Of a stretch of 64,000 nucleotides of DNA, positions 24,509-32,193 are shown in pieces (position 1 is the first letter of the stretch; every line of letters begins with the position of its first letter). The notes below the pieces were generated by a model, which worked only from the letters and a program-made list of their open reading frames with translations, did not search any database and was not told the DNA's origin. The stretch comes from JADLGL01 sp050184415 (GTDB lineage: Bacteria > Pseudomonadota > Alphaproteobacteria > Rhizobiales > Kaistiaceae). The stretch lies in the NCBI GenBank assembly GCA_050184415.1, contig JBFXAJ010000003.1:129564-193563 (forward strand), read 5' to 3'. The position numbers and the translations under genes were made by a program.

Positions 24509-25521
24509 TCAGAGTCCGATGACCGCGACCTCGCCGGTGCCGGCATCGGCATGGAACCGCAGGACCGCAAGGCTCTCGCCATCCGGCAGCCAGGCGATCG
24601 ACCGCCATTCCGTGGTGGTCGGGATGCTGGCCACGACCTCGTCGGTCGCGAGCGACCAGACGATGACAGCGGAAGTGGTCCGCCCCCATTCCTGCGGAGA
24701 GTCGAATGAGGCGGCGAGATAGCGGCCGTCCGGGCTGAAGGACAGCTCCGGCAGGATCTGCCGGCCGAGCCGCCAGGCGGCGAGCGGCGCCGTCAGGAGC
24801 CGCCCCGACCAGCTCGGGAAGGCCGCATCGGCGATGCGGATGGCGACGACGCCGCTGTCGCGCGCGGTCTCGACGTGCTGGGCGATCAGCGTTCCGTCCG
24901 TTGAGATCGCGGCGGCAATGCCGTTGGTGAAGATCGGAGCGGCCGCGGCGCCGCTAGCCTCACCGACCTGCGTGGCGTCCGGAAGGGCGTAGACCTGCGC
25001 CACGCCGGACAGCGGCCGCTCGAAGCTGCCTGCGCCGCGGTCGACCAAGAGCCGATCCGGCCCGTCGAAGCCGACGAAACCCGCGGAGAGGACGTCGACC
25101 GACGCGACCTCGCTGCCGGTCGCGCGGTCGATGACGCTGATCGGCCCGTTCAGTCGGGTGGCGGCGATCCGCGTTCCGTCCGCCGACAAGGCCGCCTTCA
25201 TCCAGTTGGCATCGGGGGGAAGGTCGGCGAGCGTCACCTCCGACGCGATGTCGCGGTCGGGGCCGAGGGTGACGAGCCGCTGCGGAGCCGCCGGCTCGGG
25301 GCCGAGCCCGCGCAGGGCGACGACAAGCGAGCCGTCAGGCTCCGCGATCAGCACTTCCGGCAGCGCTCCGTCGAAGCGCTCGACGATCTGGCATTTACGA
25401 GACGAATCAGCGTGTCGGCGGGTCCGCACGGGTGGAAGAGGCCGGCTCCCGCACCGTAACCCACTGCACCGACCGCGATGACGATCACCGCGATCACCGC
25501 CCAGAAGATGGCTCTGCGCAT
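24509..25521 (-). pseudogene. Membrane-anchored beta-propeller (WD40-like) protein, frameshifted
   Basis: Frame A starts at ATG 25521 (MRRAIFWAVIAVIVIAVGAV), encodes a signal-anchor and ends at 25348 after 57 codons. Another minus-strand frame, open to TGA 24509, carries the rest from about 25410: KCQIVERFDGALPEVLIAEP, then propeller repeats (ALSADGTRIAATRLNG; SFSPDGRYLAASFDS; AWLPDGESLAVLRFHAD). Neither frame has both parts, and the second has no good start. One extra base near 25405-25415 (for example a C, giving IRLRKCQIV) would rejoin them. So this is either a recent single-base deletion or a sequencing error. No slippery heptamer was seen for programmed frameshifting. The protein would be a periplasm- or cytosol-facing WD40-like propeller of unknown role. 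Confidence 0.7.
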
Positions 25522-25606
25522 CGTGTCTCTCCGCTTCCCGCCATCTCAGAGGAAGATTGTGACAGCCGTTCGGCTCCCGCGCGACGTCGGACGGCGTCAA
25601 TCGGAC

Positions 25607-25642
25607 TTGACGTGACACCATCGTGGTGTCACATATGACGTC
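25607..25642 (+). promoter_or_regulatory. Promoter with palindromic operator before the RHH-led operon
   Basis: A perfect palindrome, arms GTGACACCA (25612-25620) and TGGTGTCAC (25624-25632) with a 3-nt centre, lies between TTGACG (25607-25612, -35-like) and CATATG/TATGAC (25632-25639, -10-like). A second palindrome ATGACGTCAT (25635-25644) includes the start codon. No Shine-Dalgarno precedes ATG 25643, so the transcript could be nearly leaderless. The placement fits autorepression by the ribbon-helix-helix protein encoded next. Confidence 0.7.
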
Positions 25643-26158
25643 ATGAACCTGACCCACTACGTTTCCGACCTTCGCCAACAGCTTGCCACCGCCGCTGAAG
25701 CGGGTGGCGAGGACGCCATCGCCGTCGCCGAGAGGTTGTCGGCGGCGCTCGAGCCGGCGACCCGGCTCGTGCTCCTCGACGCCCTGTCCGCGGCGGCCTC
25801 CGAGATCACCCGCGAGCTTGCGCCGGGCTCGGTCGACATCCGCCTCCGGGGCCGCGAGATCGAGTTCGTCGTCAGCGCGCCCGCGCCGCCGGCCCCAGCG
25901 GCACCTGAGCCTCCGCCCGCCCCGGAAACCGTTGCTGTCCCTGGCGGCGAGACGGAAGAAGGCGGGACGACCCGGACCACGCTTCGCCTCCCTGACCAGC
26001 TCAAGCAGCGGGTCGAAGAGGCCGCCGGCCGCGACGGGCTGTCGGTCAATTCCTGGCTTATCCGTGCGATCTCGGCGGCGCTGCTGCCGCAGACCCGCGG
26101 GGCCACACGAACCGAAACAAGCGGCGGCGGCTCCAGCTTCACCGGCTGGGTTCGCTAG
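25643..26158 (+). CDS. Ribbon-helix-helix (HicB/Arc-like) transcriptional regulator
   Basis: 171 residues from ATG 25643. Residues ~112-148 (RTTLRLPDQLKQRVEEAAG; GLSVNSWLIRAISAAL) form a ribbon-helix-helix DNA-binding domain of the CopG/HicB class. The N-terminal ~75 residues are helical with a small strand element (VDIRLRGREIEFVV), followed by a Pro/Ala-rich linker (~79-100). RHH proteins bind inverted repeats as dimers, so the palindrome 11 bp upstream is the obvious operator. Although such proteins are often labelled HicB antitoxins, no toxin gene is adjacent. First gene of an operon with a DUF4097 protein and an ABC exporter. Confidence 0.82.
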   Translation: MNLTHYVSDLRQQLATAAEAGGEDAIAVAERLSAALEPATRLVLLDALSAAASEITRELAPGSVDIRLRGREIEFVVSAPAPPAPAAPEPPPAPETVAVPGGETEEGGTTRTTLRLPDQLKQRVEEAAGRDGLSVNSWLIRAISAALLPQTRGATRTETSGGGSSFTGWVR

Positions 26159-26163
26159 CTGCC

Positions 26164-26215
26164 GACACCATGTGACACCATCCGGCGCCATGCTGACGCC
26201 AGTTTGAGGACACCA
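26164..26215 (+). promoter_or_regulatory. Three GACACCA half-sites between the regulator and the DUF4097 gene
   Basis: GACACCA occurs at 26164-26170, 26174-26180 (within GTGACACCA) and 26209-26215, all in direct orientation. It is the core of the palindromic operator arm upstream of the regulator. A 59-bp gap is long for this tight operon, so a secondary operator/promoter here is plausible. GAGGA at 26206-26210 also serves as Shine-Dalgarno for ATG 26218. Confidence 0.5.
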
Positions 26216-26217
26216 AG

Positions 26218-27096
26218 ATGCCAACCTTCCCCACGCCGCGACCGATCCTGGTCGCGATCGACATGGCTATTGCCGACGTTACCCTGGTCGCCACCGAGCG
26301 CGCCGAAACGACGGTCGACATCCGGCCCAGCCGCGCCGCCAAGCTCGGCGACGTCCGCGCCGCCGATCAGACCGCGGTCGATTTCGTCAACGATCGGCTC
26401 ACCATCCGCGGGCCGAAGCCGCGCCTTCTCGGCATAGGGATCGGCCGCCGCGAGGCCGTCGACGTCACCATCGCCGTCCCGTCGGGATCGCAGCTCGACG
26501 TCGACATCTGGGCCGGTAGCCTCCGCGCCGAAGGCCGGCTCGGCAAATGCCGGGTCAAGCTCGGCGACGGCAACATCGTGCTCGGCGACGTCGCCGCGCT
26601 CATCGCCGAGACCGGCCGCGGCGACGTCGATGCCGGCGAGATTTCCGACCGCTCCGACATCAACACCGGCATGGGCGCGATCCGCATTCGGGCCGTCCGG
26701 CGCGCGGCCGCGATCAAGAACTCCTTCGGCGCCATCGAGATCGGCGGCGTCGAGGGCGAGGTCCGCATCAGCGCGGCGAGCGGCAACATCACCCTCGGCG
26801 AGACCCGCGGCAACGTCGTGGTGAAGACCGCCTATGGCGACGTCCGCGTCGCGGACGTCGTCGGCGGCCAGATCCAGCTCGATACCGCCTATGGCCAGGC
26901 CGAGATCGGCATCCATGACGGCACCGCCGCCTGGCTCGACGCGCACACCAGCTATGGCCGCGTCCTCAACATGCTCGGCCCGCATGACGGCTCGCCGTCG
27001 GGCGAGACCGCCGAGATCCGCGCGCGCACGGCCTATGGCGACATCGCCATCCGCCGCGCCGTCACCACGCACACCAACGGCAGGAGGGTCGCATGA
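26218..27096 (+). CDS. DUF4097-family beta-repeat protein
   Basis: 292 residues, no signal peptide. Short repeated beta units dominate: VKLGDGNIVLGDVAALIAET, GRGDVDAGEISDRSDINTG, AAIKNSFGAIEIGGVEGEV, ISAASGNITLGETRGNVVVK, TAYGDVRVADV, TAYGQAEIGI and ARTAYGDIAI. The S/T-x-x-G-x-(I/V) rhythm indicates a right-handed beta-helix/adhesin-like DUF4097 fold. Its biochemical role is unknown. The stop overlaps the ABC ATPase start by 4 nt. The same four-gene order (HicB-like regulator, DUF4097, DrrA-type ATPase, permease) is familiar from Actinobacteria, which suggests transfer. Confidence 0.82.
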   Translation: MPTFPTPRPILVAIDMAIADVTLVATERAETTVDIRPSRAAKLGDVRAADQTAVDFVNDRLTIRGPKPRLLGIGIGRREAVDVTIAVPSGSQLDVDIWAGSLRAEGRLGKCRVKLGDGNIVLGDVAALIAETGRGDVDAGEISDRSDINTGMGAIRIRAVRRAAAIKNSFGAIEIGGVEGEVRISAASGNITLGETRGNVVVKTAYGDVRVADVVGGQIQLDTAYGQAEIGIHDGTAAWLDAHTSYGRVLNMLGPHDGSPSGETAEIRARTAYGDIAIRRAVTTHTNGRRVA

Positions 27097-28049
27097 CCCG
27101 CATATCGGCCATCAAGGTCCGGGGCTTGCGCAAAGCCTTCGGCGACAAGGCCGTCCTCAACGGCATCGATCTCGACATCCCCGAGGGCAGCATCTTCGCC
27201 CTCCTCGGCCCGAACGGCGCCGGCAAGACGACAATGGTCCGTATCCTCTCCACGCTGATCGCGCCCGACGCTGGTGAGGCCAGTGTTGCCGGCCACGACG
27301 TGGTCAGGCACGCCGACCGCGTGCGCGCGGCTATCGGGGTGACGGGGCAGTTCGCTGCCGTGGAGCGGCTCCTGACCGGTCGGGAGAACCTTCTCCTGAT
27401 GGGGGACCTCTACCACCTGCCGCGGAAGGACAGCCGCAAGCGCGCCGACGATCTCCTCGAGCGGTTCGAGCTGAAGGATGCCGCCGGGAAAACGCCCGAT
27501 ACCTATTCGGGCGGCATGCGCCGGCGGCTGGACCTCGCCATGACTTTGATGGGCAACCCGCGCATCGTCTTCCTCGACGAGCCGACGACCGGCCTCGACC
27601 CGCGGAGCCGCTTTGCGGTGTGGCAGATCGTGCGCGACCTCGTCGCGAGCGGCGTCACCATCTTCCTGACCACGCAGTATCTCGAAGAAGCGGACCAGCT
27701 CGCCGACCGGATCGCCGTGCTCGACGGCGGCCGCATCGTCGCCGAGGGGACGTCGGCCGAGCTGAAGCGCCTTGTTCCCGGCGGCCACATCCGGCTGCAA
27801 TTCGGCGATGAAGCGGAGCTCGAGGCCGCCGCCGGAAGTCTGGCCGGTGTCGCTCGCGACAACCAGGCGCTCGCGCTGCAGGTCCCGAGCGACGGCAGCG
27901 CGAGATCCCTCAAGGGGATGCTCGATGTGCTGGACCGCGCCGGCGTGTCGGTCGATGCGCTGTCGATCCATACCCCCGATCTCGACGACGTCTTCCTTGC
28001 TTTGACGGGCCGTCCGGCGGCGCCGGCCGAAAAGAAGGAGTCCGTGTGA
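27093..28049 (+). CDS. ABC exporter ATPase, DrrA (daunorubicin-resistance) family
   Basis: 318 residues. Walker A GPNGAGKTTMVR (~38-49), Q-loop GVTGQFAAVERLLTGRENL, ABC signature YSGGMRRRLDLAM, Walker B IVFLDEPTTGLD and H-loop-like FLTTQYLEEADQL, where Gln replaces the usual switch His as is common in DrrA-type proteins. A C-terminal extension of ~90 residues (SIHTPDLDDVFLALTGRP) is characteristic of the DrrA family. With the following ABC-2 permease it forms an efflux pump, typically for lipophilic compounds; the label does not prove daunorubicin as substrate. It overlaps its upstream neighbour by 4 nt. Confidence 0.92.
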   Translation: MTRISAIKVRGLRKAFGDKAVLNGIDLDIPEGSIFALLGPNGAGKTTMVRILSTLIAPDAGEASVAGHDVVRHADRVRAAIGVTGQFAAVERLLTGRENLLLMGDLYHLPRKDSRKRADDLLERFELKDAAGKTPDTYSGGMRRRLDLAMTLMGNPRIVFLDEPTTGLDPRSRFAVWQIVRDLVASGVTIFLTTQYLEEADQLADRIAVLDGGRIVAEGTSAELKRLVPGGHIRLQFGDEAELEAAAGSLAGVARDNQALALQVPSDGSARSLKGMLDVLDRAGVSVDALSIHTPDLDDVFLALTGRPAAPAEKKESV

Positions 28050-28846
28050 TGACCGCCTCGTCCTATGCCCTCCGCGACTCGCGGACCATGCTCCGCCGCA
28101 ACTTCCGGCGCATGCAGCGCTACCCGGCGCTGACGGTGCAGGTGGTGCTCATGCCCATCGTCTTCCTGCTCCTCTTCGTGTTCGTCTTCGGCGGCACGAT
28201 GGGGGCGGGGATCGGCGGCGGCATCGCGGGCGGGCGCGCCGAATACCTGCAATATGTCGTCCCCGGCATCCTCCTGATGACGCTGGTGGGAACGGCAACC
28301 GGCACCGCGATATCGGTCGCCATGGACATGAACGAGGGCATCGTCGCCCGCTTCCGGACCATGGCGATCTCGCGCGCCGCGGTGCTGAACGGCCATGTCA
28401 TCGCCAGCGTGGTCCAGGCGATCTTCTGCACGGCGATCGTGACCGCCGTCGCCATGCTCATCGGGTTCCGGCCGAGCGCCGGCCCGCTGGAGTGGCTCGC
28501 CGCAGTCGGTCTCCTCGGGCTGATCTCGTTCGCGATCTCCTGGCTCGCGGTGGCCCTCGGCATCCGCGCCAAGAGCGTCGAGAGTGCGAGCAACTCGCCG
28601 CTGCTCCTGATGCTGCTGCCGTTCCTCGGCAGCGGCTTCGTCCCCACCGACTCGCTGCCGGCCGGCATCCGCTGGTTCGCCGAGTACCAGCCCTTCACGC
28701 CCTTCATCGAGGCGATCCGCGGCCTCCTCATGGGCTCGCCCGACGCGTCGAGCATCCTCGTCTCGATCGCCTGGTGCATCGCGATCGCGGTCGGCGGCTA
28801 TCTCCTGGCCCGTTCGGCCTATGACCGGAAGTCGGTGCCCGCGTAG
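28049..28846 (+). CDS. ABC-2 type permease, DrrB family
   Basis: 265 residues from ATG 28049 (AAGGAG 8 nt upstream; GTG 28046 is an alternative). Six hydrophobic segments: LTVQVVLMPIVFLLLFVFVFGG, YVVPGILLMTLVGTATGTAI, VIASVVQAIFCTAIVTAVAML, LGLISFAISWLAVALGI, LLLMLLPFLGSGFVPTDSLP and SIAWCIAIAVGGYLLA. The FVPTDSLP...EYQPFTPFIEAIRGLL region is typical of DrrB-like ABC-2 permeases. Membrane partner of the preceding ATPase. A strong hairpin terminator follows 40 bp later and ends the operon. Confidence 0.9.
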   Translation: MTASSYALRDSRTMLRRNFRRMQRYPALTVQVVLMPIVFLLLFVFVFGGTMGAGIGGGIAGGRAEYLQYVVPGILLMTLVGTATGTAISVAMDMNEGIVARFRTMAISRAAVLNGHVIASVVQAIFCTAIVTAVAMLIGFRPSAGPLEWLAAVGLLGLISFAISWLAVALGIRAKSVESASNSPLLLMLLPFLGSGFVPTDSLPAGIRWFAEYQPFTPFIEAIRGLLMGSPDASSILVSIAWCIAIAVGGYLLARSAYDRKSVPA

Positions 28847-28885
28847 CTGATCACGCCTGCCCGCATCCTGAGCGACGACGTCATG

Positions 28886-28915
28886 AAGGCCCGGCAGCCC
28901 TGCCGGGCCTTTCGT
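28886..28915 (+). terminator. Rho-independent terminator of the ABC operon
   Basis: AAGGCCCGGCA and TGCCGGGCCTT form an 11-bp GC-rich stem with a GCCC loop, followed by TTCGTGTT. It lies 40 bp after the permease stop. Confidence 0.8.
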
Positions 28916-28981
28916 GTTGAAGGGCCGAACGGGGTGCCTCTCAAAGCGTCACCGCACCAGCAGTCTGCTCAACCTTTAGCC

Positions 28982-29196
28982 TTGCCGCTTTCGCAGGCGG
29001 CTCGCATTATTTAAGCGATCGTGGCGCGTACGAAGAAGTGCGCTGCCGCTGGGCCCGTCGCCGCTGACGAAGGCTCCGCCCGACACGGGCACCAACCCCA
29101 TTTCCCCCGGCTCTCCTGCGCCCCGATGCGCTGCGACCTCGCGAGGGTCGCGCCTCGAAGGACACTCGGTCGAGAGCCGCACCCAGCGAGGCAGCG
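28982..29196 (+). promoter_or_regulatory. Promoter and structured leader of nirBD-cysG, candidate NasT target
   Basis: TTGCCG (28982-28987), an 18-bp spacer and ATTATT (29006-29011) make a plausible sigma-70 promoter, leaving a leader of ~175 nt. In the leader CGGCTCTC (29108-29115) pairs perfectly with GAGAGCCG (29172-29179), enclosing a hairpin GCGACC/GGTCGC (29133-29138, 29146-29151; 7-nt loop). An upstream imperfect hairpin GGCGC/GCGCT (loop with GAAGAA) lies near 29022-29045. ANTAR targets are two hairpins with A/G-containing hexaloops; I do not see an exact pair, so NasT control is an inference from gene content. No sigma-54 (NtrC-type) promoter was found. Confidence 0.5.
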
Positions 29197-31644
29197 ATGA
29201 CTGAGAAGCTTGTGATTGTTGGCAACGGCATGGCGGCGGGTCGCGTCCTCGAGACGCTGATCGAGCATGCGCCCGGCCGTTTCGACGTCACCATCTTCGG
29301 CGCCGAGCCGCGCCCCAACTACAACCGCATCCTCCTGTCGCCGGTCCTGTCGGGCGAGAAAGCCTTCGAGCAGATCGTCACCCACCCCCTCGACTGGTAT
29401 TCCGGCAACGGCTTCGACCTCCGCACCGGCCGCCGCGTGGTTGCCATCGATCCCGAGGAACGCACGGTCGAGACCGACGACGGCGCGGTCACCCCCTACG
29501 ACAAGCTCCTGGTCGCCAATGGCTCGCTGCCGATCCGGCTCGCGATCCCCGGCCGGGACCTGCCCGGGGTCATCAGCTACCGCGATCTCGACGATGTCGA
29601 CGCCATGCTCGCCGCGGCGGAGATCACGAAGCGTGCCGTCGTCATCGGCGGCGGCCTCCTCGGCCTCGAAGCCGCGGCCGGCCTCAACGCCCGCGGCATG
29701 GACGTGACCGTGATCCACCTCGCGCCGACCCTGATGGAGCGCCAACTCGACCAGGCGGCGGGCTACCTGCTGCAACAGGAGATGGAGCGCCGCGGCATCC
29801 GGGTGATCACACGGGGCAACACGCACGAGATCACCGGCGAGGAGCGTGCCACCGGCGTCCGCCTCGATGACGGACGGCTCTTCCCCGCCGATATCGTGGT
29901 GATGGCGATCGGCATCCGGCCCAGCACCGAGCTCGGCCGCAACGCCGGTCTGGAGGTCAACCGCGGCATCCTGGTCGACGACCAGATGCGGACCAGCGAT
30001 CCCGACATCTTCGCCGTCGGCGAATGCATCGAGCACCGCGGTCTCTGCTACGGCCTCGTCGCACCGATCTTCGAGATGGCGAAGGTCGCCGGCCTCGTCC
30101 TCGCCGGACAGGAGGCGACCTACGAGCCGACGATGGTCTCGACCAAGCTCAAGGTGACCGGCGTCAACCTCTTCTCGGCCGGCGACTTCGCCGACGCCAG
30201 CGAACGCCAGGAGGTGCTGCTCCGCGACGCCGCGCGGAGCGTCTATCGCCGCGTCATCCTCGAAGGCAACCGCGTCGTCGGCGCCGTGCTCTACGGCGAA
30301 ACCTCCGACGGCGGCTGGTATCTCGACCTCATCCGCAACCGCACCGACATCACCGAGCTCCGCGACACGCTCATCTATGGCCGCATGGCGAGCATCGACG
30401 GCCCGGCGGACCCCTTGGCCGCGGTCGCGTCGCTGCCGGACAGCGCGGAGATCTGCGGCTGCAACGGCGTCTGCAAGGGCAAGATCGTCGACACCGTCCG
30501 CGCCAAGGGGCTCGGCTCGGTCGACGACGTGCGCGCCCACACCAAGGCGTCCGCGTCATGCGGCACGTGCACGGGCCTCGTCGAGCAGCTTCTCGCCGTC
30601 ACGCTCGGCGATGCCTTCAAGGCGAACGCGGTGCAGGCGATCTGCAAATGCACCGAGCTCGGCCATGGCGACGTCCGCCGCCTGATCGTCGCCAAGGAGC
30701 TGAAGTCGATTCCGGCGGTGATGCAGGAGCTGGAGTGGAAGACCTCCTGCGGCTGCGCCAAATGCCGGCCGGCGCTGAACTACTACCTCATAGCCACATG
30801 GCCTGGCGAAGCTGTCGACGATAGCCAGTCCCGATTTATCAATGAGCGCGTCCACGCCAACATCCAGAAGGACGGCACCTATTCCGTCGTGCCGCGGATG
30901 TGGGGCGGCGTCACCAGCTCCAGCGAGCTACGGGCGATAGCCGACGTCGTCGACAAATTCGCGATCCCGACGGTGAAGGTCACGGGCGGCCAGCGCATCG
31001 ACCTCCTTGGCGTGAAGAAGGAGCAGTTGCCAGCCGTGTGGGCCGACCTCAATCGCGCCGGGATGGTGTCGGGCGCCGCCTACGCGAAAGGCCTTCGCAC
31101 GGTGAAGACCTGCGTCGGCTCCGAATGGTGCCGGTTCGGCACGCAGGATTCGACCGGCCTCGGGATAAAACTCGAGAAGGCGCTGTGGGGGTCATGGACG
31201 CCGGCCAAGGTCAAGCTCGGCGTCTCGGGCTGCCCGCGGAACTGCGCCGAGGCGACCTGCAAGGACTTCGGCGTCATCTGCGTCGACTCCGGCTACGACC
31301 TCCACTTCGCCGGAGCGGCCGGCCTTGACGTCAAGCAGACCGAGCTTCTCGGTCACGTCGCGACCGAGGCCGAGGCGATCGACTACGCTATGGCGACGAT
31401 CCAGCTCTACCGCGAGCAGGGCTACTACCTCGAGCGCATGTACAAATGGGCGAAGCGCGTCGGGGTGGATACGATCCGCGCGCAGATCATGGAGGACGCG
31501 CCGCGCCGGGCTGCCCTGCGCGAGCGCTTCCTCGCCTCGCAGGAGATCTTCCAGCGCGACCCCTGGGCCGACCGCGTTGCCGGCATGGCCGCGCACGAGT
31601 TCCGCCCGCTCGCGACCATCCCGCAGCTCGAGGCGGCCGAATGA
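29197..31644 (+). CDS. nirB: NAD(P)H nitrite reductase, large subunit
   Basis: 815 residues, usual for NirB. The N-terminal FAD domain begins VIVGNGMAAGRVLE, and a second Rossmann region VIGGGLLGLEAAAGL binds NAD(P)H. The BFD-type [2Fe-2S] Cys set is CGCNGVCKG plus SCGTCTG, with a second BFD-like set CKCTEL...SCGCAKCRPA. The C-terminal sulfite/nitrite reductase domain has CVGSEWCRFG and SGCPRNCAEATCKD, the four Cys that hold the [4Fe-4S]-siroheme centre. It reduces nitrite to ammonium in the cytosol. ATG 29197 has GAGG 5 nt upstream. nirD overlaps its stop, and cysG, which makes siroheme, follows. Confidence 0.95.
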   Translation: MTEKLVIVGNGMAAGRVLETLIEHAPGRFDVTIFGAEPRPNYNRILLSPVLSGEKAFEQIVTHPLDWYSGNGFDLRTGRRVVAIDPEERTVETDDGAVTPYDKLLVANGSLPIRLAIPGRDLPGVISYRDLDDVDAMLAAAEITKRAVVIGGGLLGLEAAAGLNARGMDVTVIHLAPTLMERQLDQAAGYLLQQEMERRGIRVITRGNTHEITGEERATGVRLDDGRLFPADIVVMAIGIRPSTELGRNAGLEVNRGILVDDQMRTSDPDIFAVGECIEHRGLCYGLVAPIFEMAKVAGLVLAGQEATYEPTMVSTKLKVTGVNLFSAGDFADASERQEVLLRDAARSVYRRVILEGNRVVGAVLYGETSDGGWYLDLIRNRTDITELRDTLIYGRMASIDGPADPLAAVASLPDSAEICGCNGVCKGKIVDTVRAKGLGSVDDVRAHTKASASCGTCTGLVEQLLAVTLGDAFKANAVQAICKCTELGHGDVRRLIVAKELKSIPAVMQELEWKTSCGCAKCRPALNYYLIATWPGEAVDDSQSRFINERVHANIQKDGTYSVVPRMWGGVTSSSELRAIADVVDKFAIPTVKVTGGQRIDLLGVKKEQLPAVWADLNRAGMVSGAAYAKGLRTVKTCVGSEWCRFGTQDSTGLGIKLEKALWGSWTPAKVKLGVSGCPRNCAEATCKDFGVICVDSGYDLHFAGAAGLDVKQTELLGHVATEAEAIDYAMATIQLYREQGYYLERMYKWAKRVGVDTIRAQIMEDAPRRAALRERFLASQEIFQRDPWADRVAGMAAHEFRPLATIPQLEAAE

Positions 31645-31991
31645 ACGCGCAGACGCCGCTCCTCGTCGACATCGGCCATGTTGCCGACATCCCGGTGCAG
31701 GGCGCGCGGATCGTCCGCCTGCCCGACCTCGACCTCGCTGTGTTCAGAACCATCGACGGCGAGGTGTTCGCCCTAGACAATCGCTGCCCGCACAAGGGCG
31801 GCCCGCTGAGCGAAGGCATCGTGCACGGCCATGCCGTAACCTGCCCGCTGCACAACTGGGTCATCGACCTCGCCACTGGGGAGGCCAGGGGCCCGGACGT
31901 GGGCTGCGTGAAGACGGCACGGGTCGTCGTCGCCCCCGACGGCCGCCTCTCGCTCGACCTCACCTCGCTCGCGCGGCGCTCGGCGGCCTGA
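31641..31991 (+). CDS. nirD: Nitrite reductase small subunit, Rieske type
   Basis: 116 residues from ATG 31641 (4-nt overlap with nirB). RCPHKGGPLSEGIVHG and TCPLHNWVIDL give the C-x-H...C-x2-H ligands of a Rieske [2Fe-2S] cluster, so unlike enterobacterial NirD, which lacks the ligands, this one should hold a cluster. It is the small subunit of assimilatory nitrite reductase. Followed by a dispersed repeat and then cysG. Confidence 0.93.
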   Translation: MNAQTPLLVDIGHVADIPVQGARIVRLPDLDLAVFRTIDGEVFALDNRCPHKGGPLSEGIVHGHAVTCPLHNWVIDLATGEARGPDVGCVKTARVVVAPDGRLSLDLTSLARRSAA

Positions 31992-32032
31992 GGGGCTCGC
32001 GAATGCTCCCCGTGGCAACCGTTCGGCTCCTA

Positions 32033-32184
32033 CCTCCCCCTTGCGGGGAGGTCAAAACGCGAAGCGTTTTGGGCGGGGGTCAGCCCCGCGGCTTGTCGAG
32101 ACGCCCGTCAAACACCCTCCACGCGCTCCGCTGCGGCTCGCGTTGCGAGCCAAGCTCCGCGGTCTCCCCCGCAAGGGGGGAGAA
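32033..32184 (+). repeat. Dispersed palindromic repeat, family A, copy 1
   Basis: About 150 bp with inverted ends: CCTCCCCCTTGCGGGGAGG near the left end and CTCCCCCGCAAGGGGGGAG at the right. Inside are a hairpin AAAACGC-GAA-GCGTTTT and a conserved CCACGCGCTCCGCT block. The reverse complement of 63747-63882 has the same blocks in the same order, so this is a mobile or amplified intergenic repeat. Its right end supplies the purine-rich Shine-Dalgarno of cysG. Confidence 0.8.
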
Positions 32185-32193
32185 GGGCGTATC

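Noticed and set aside
25395..25425. Programmed ribosomal frameshifting in the beta-propeller gene
   Set aside because: No slippery heptamer or strong downstream stimulatory hairpin is evident at the junction, so mutation or sequencing error is preferred.
25643..26158. HicAB-type toxin-antitoxin system
   Set aside because: No HicA or other toxin-sized gene lies beside the RHH protein; the downstream gene is a DUF4097 protein, so a regulator of the operon is more likely.
28920..29196. Sigma-54 (NtrC-type) promoter before nirB
   Set aside because: No TGGCAC-N5-TTGC match; the closest GG/GC pairs have wrong spacing.
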